NCBI GenBank assembly: GCA_031291055.1
Contig: JARLJU010000119.1
Coordinates: forward strand, 1-47,287
Length of the DNA: 47,287 nt
Reading direction: 5' to 3'
Source: Rudaea sp.
GTDB lineage: Bacteria; Pseudomonadota; Gammaproteobacteria; Xanthomonadales; Rhodanobacteraceae
The notes under the pieces were generated by a model. It ran no database searches. It was given only the letters and a program-made list of their open reading frames with translations, and was not told the DNA's origin. Positions 47,065-47,287 of the stretch are shown here, one piece after another. Both the position numbers and the translations under genes were made by a program. Each line of letters opens with the position of its first letter. The first letter of the stretch is position 1.

Positions 47065-47287
47065 TCAGCCGCGGCAAGACGTGGGCAGATACTTCTGCGG
47101 AACGTTGGTGCCCGTAGCGTTGCTCTTGCATGACCAAGCCAAGCTACCGCTGCCGCTGCTGTACGACGAGAAGGCCAGCAGATCGCCCTGGATCTTGGCG
47201 TTGGCATTGGTGGAGTTGTACGTGACTGTGATTTTGCCAGCGGTCGTCGCCACATCGACGCTCTTCACGTAGTTGCCGACGATCGAC
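47065..47287 (-). CDS. pilA: Type IV major pilin, C-terminal part (truncated by window edge)
   Basis: The frame is open from the right edge to TGA 47067-47065, giving about 73 C-terminal residues. The sequence is rich in Ser, Thr, Asn and Gly with beta-strand pattern, and the tail has the disulfide loop of type IVa pilins: a cysteine in LAWSCKS and one in KYLPTSCRG, 17 residues apart. The conserved N-terminal helix lies outside the window. It is on the same strand as pilBCD, 18 kb away. Low-complexity Ser/Thr content offers possible O-glycosylation sites. Confidence 0.85.
   Translation of the reverse strand, partial: SIVGNYVKSVDVATTAGKITVTYNSTNANAKIQGDLLAFSSYSSGSGSLAWSCKSNATGTNVPQKYLPTSCRG

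Noticed and set aside
1..47287. CRISPR arrays, tRNA genes, insertion sequences or prophage genes
   Set aside because: No regularly spaced repeats, no tRNA-like cloverleaf with a TTCGA arm, and no transposase or phage-like products were recognised on reading both strands.

Overview
The window comes from a GC-rich gammaproteobacterium, most likely of the Lysobacterales (Xanthomonadales), perhaps near Rhodanobacteraceae. The pointers are the cell-division cluster without murD between mraY and ftsW, dciA and an M23 peptidase between lpxC and secA, a Nudix-ThiE fusion after secA, and coaE next to pilD-pilC-pilB. The taxon is inferred from gene order and protein style; no search was run.

Layout. 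(1) Positions 1-1194 hold the 3' part of a PLP-dependent decarboxylase, followed by the RNase P RNA gene (about 1239-1597) with a terminator. (2) Positions 1950-18794 are the division and cell-wall (dcw) cluster on the + strand: mraZ, rsmH, ftsL, ftsI, murE, murF, mraY, ftsW, murG, murC, ddlB, ftsQ, ftsA, ftsZ, lpxC. It begins with a clear sigma70 promoter followed by three GTGGG MraZ boxes exactly 10 bp apart. Most genes overlap their neighbour by 1-11 bases, so translation is probably coupled. Visible breaks lie before ftsI, ftsZ and lpxC. (3) Positions 18843-24194 hold a dciA-like gene (- strand), an M23 peptidase, secA and a Nudix/ThiE fusion. (4) Positions 24201-28734 (- strand) hold coaE, pilD, pilC and pilB, the type IV pilus ATPase, platform and prepilin peptidase. 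(5) Positions 28919-46924 form an 18-kb glycan region of 16 genes on both strands: five glycosyltransferases of the GT2 and GT4 types, five methyltransferases, a DegT aminotransferase, a hexapeptide acyltransferase, a Wzx-like flippase, a YbhN-like membrane protein and two tandem paralogous polytopic proteins with C-terminal helical repeats. (6) The right edge carries the 3' end of a type IV pilin gene (- strand) with its own strong terminator.

The most interesting feature is that the glycan region lies between pilA and pilBCD. The two genes directly downstream of pilA encode large TMTC-like GT-C proteins. This suggests, without proving it, that the region builds a decorated, methylated glycan and that one or both GT-C-like proteins attach sugars to the pilin. 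Part of the region (about 38.4-41.8 kb) is much more AT-rich than the rest and looks recently acquired. Other points of note are the absence of murD, a possible leader peptide ending 3 bases before secA, a degenerate ThiE domain, and a remnant reading frame upstream of the DegT gene. No tRNA, CRISPR array, IS element or prophage gene was seen.
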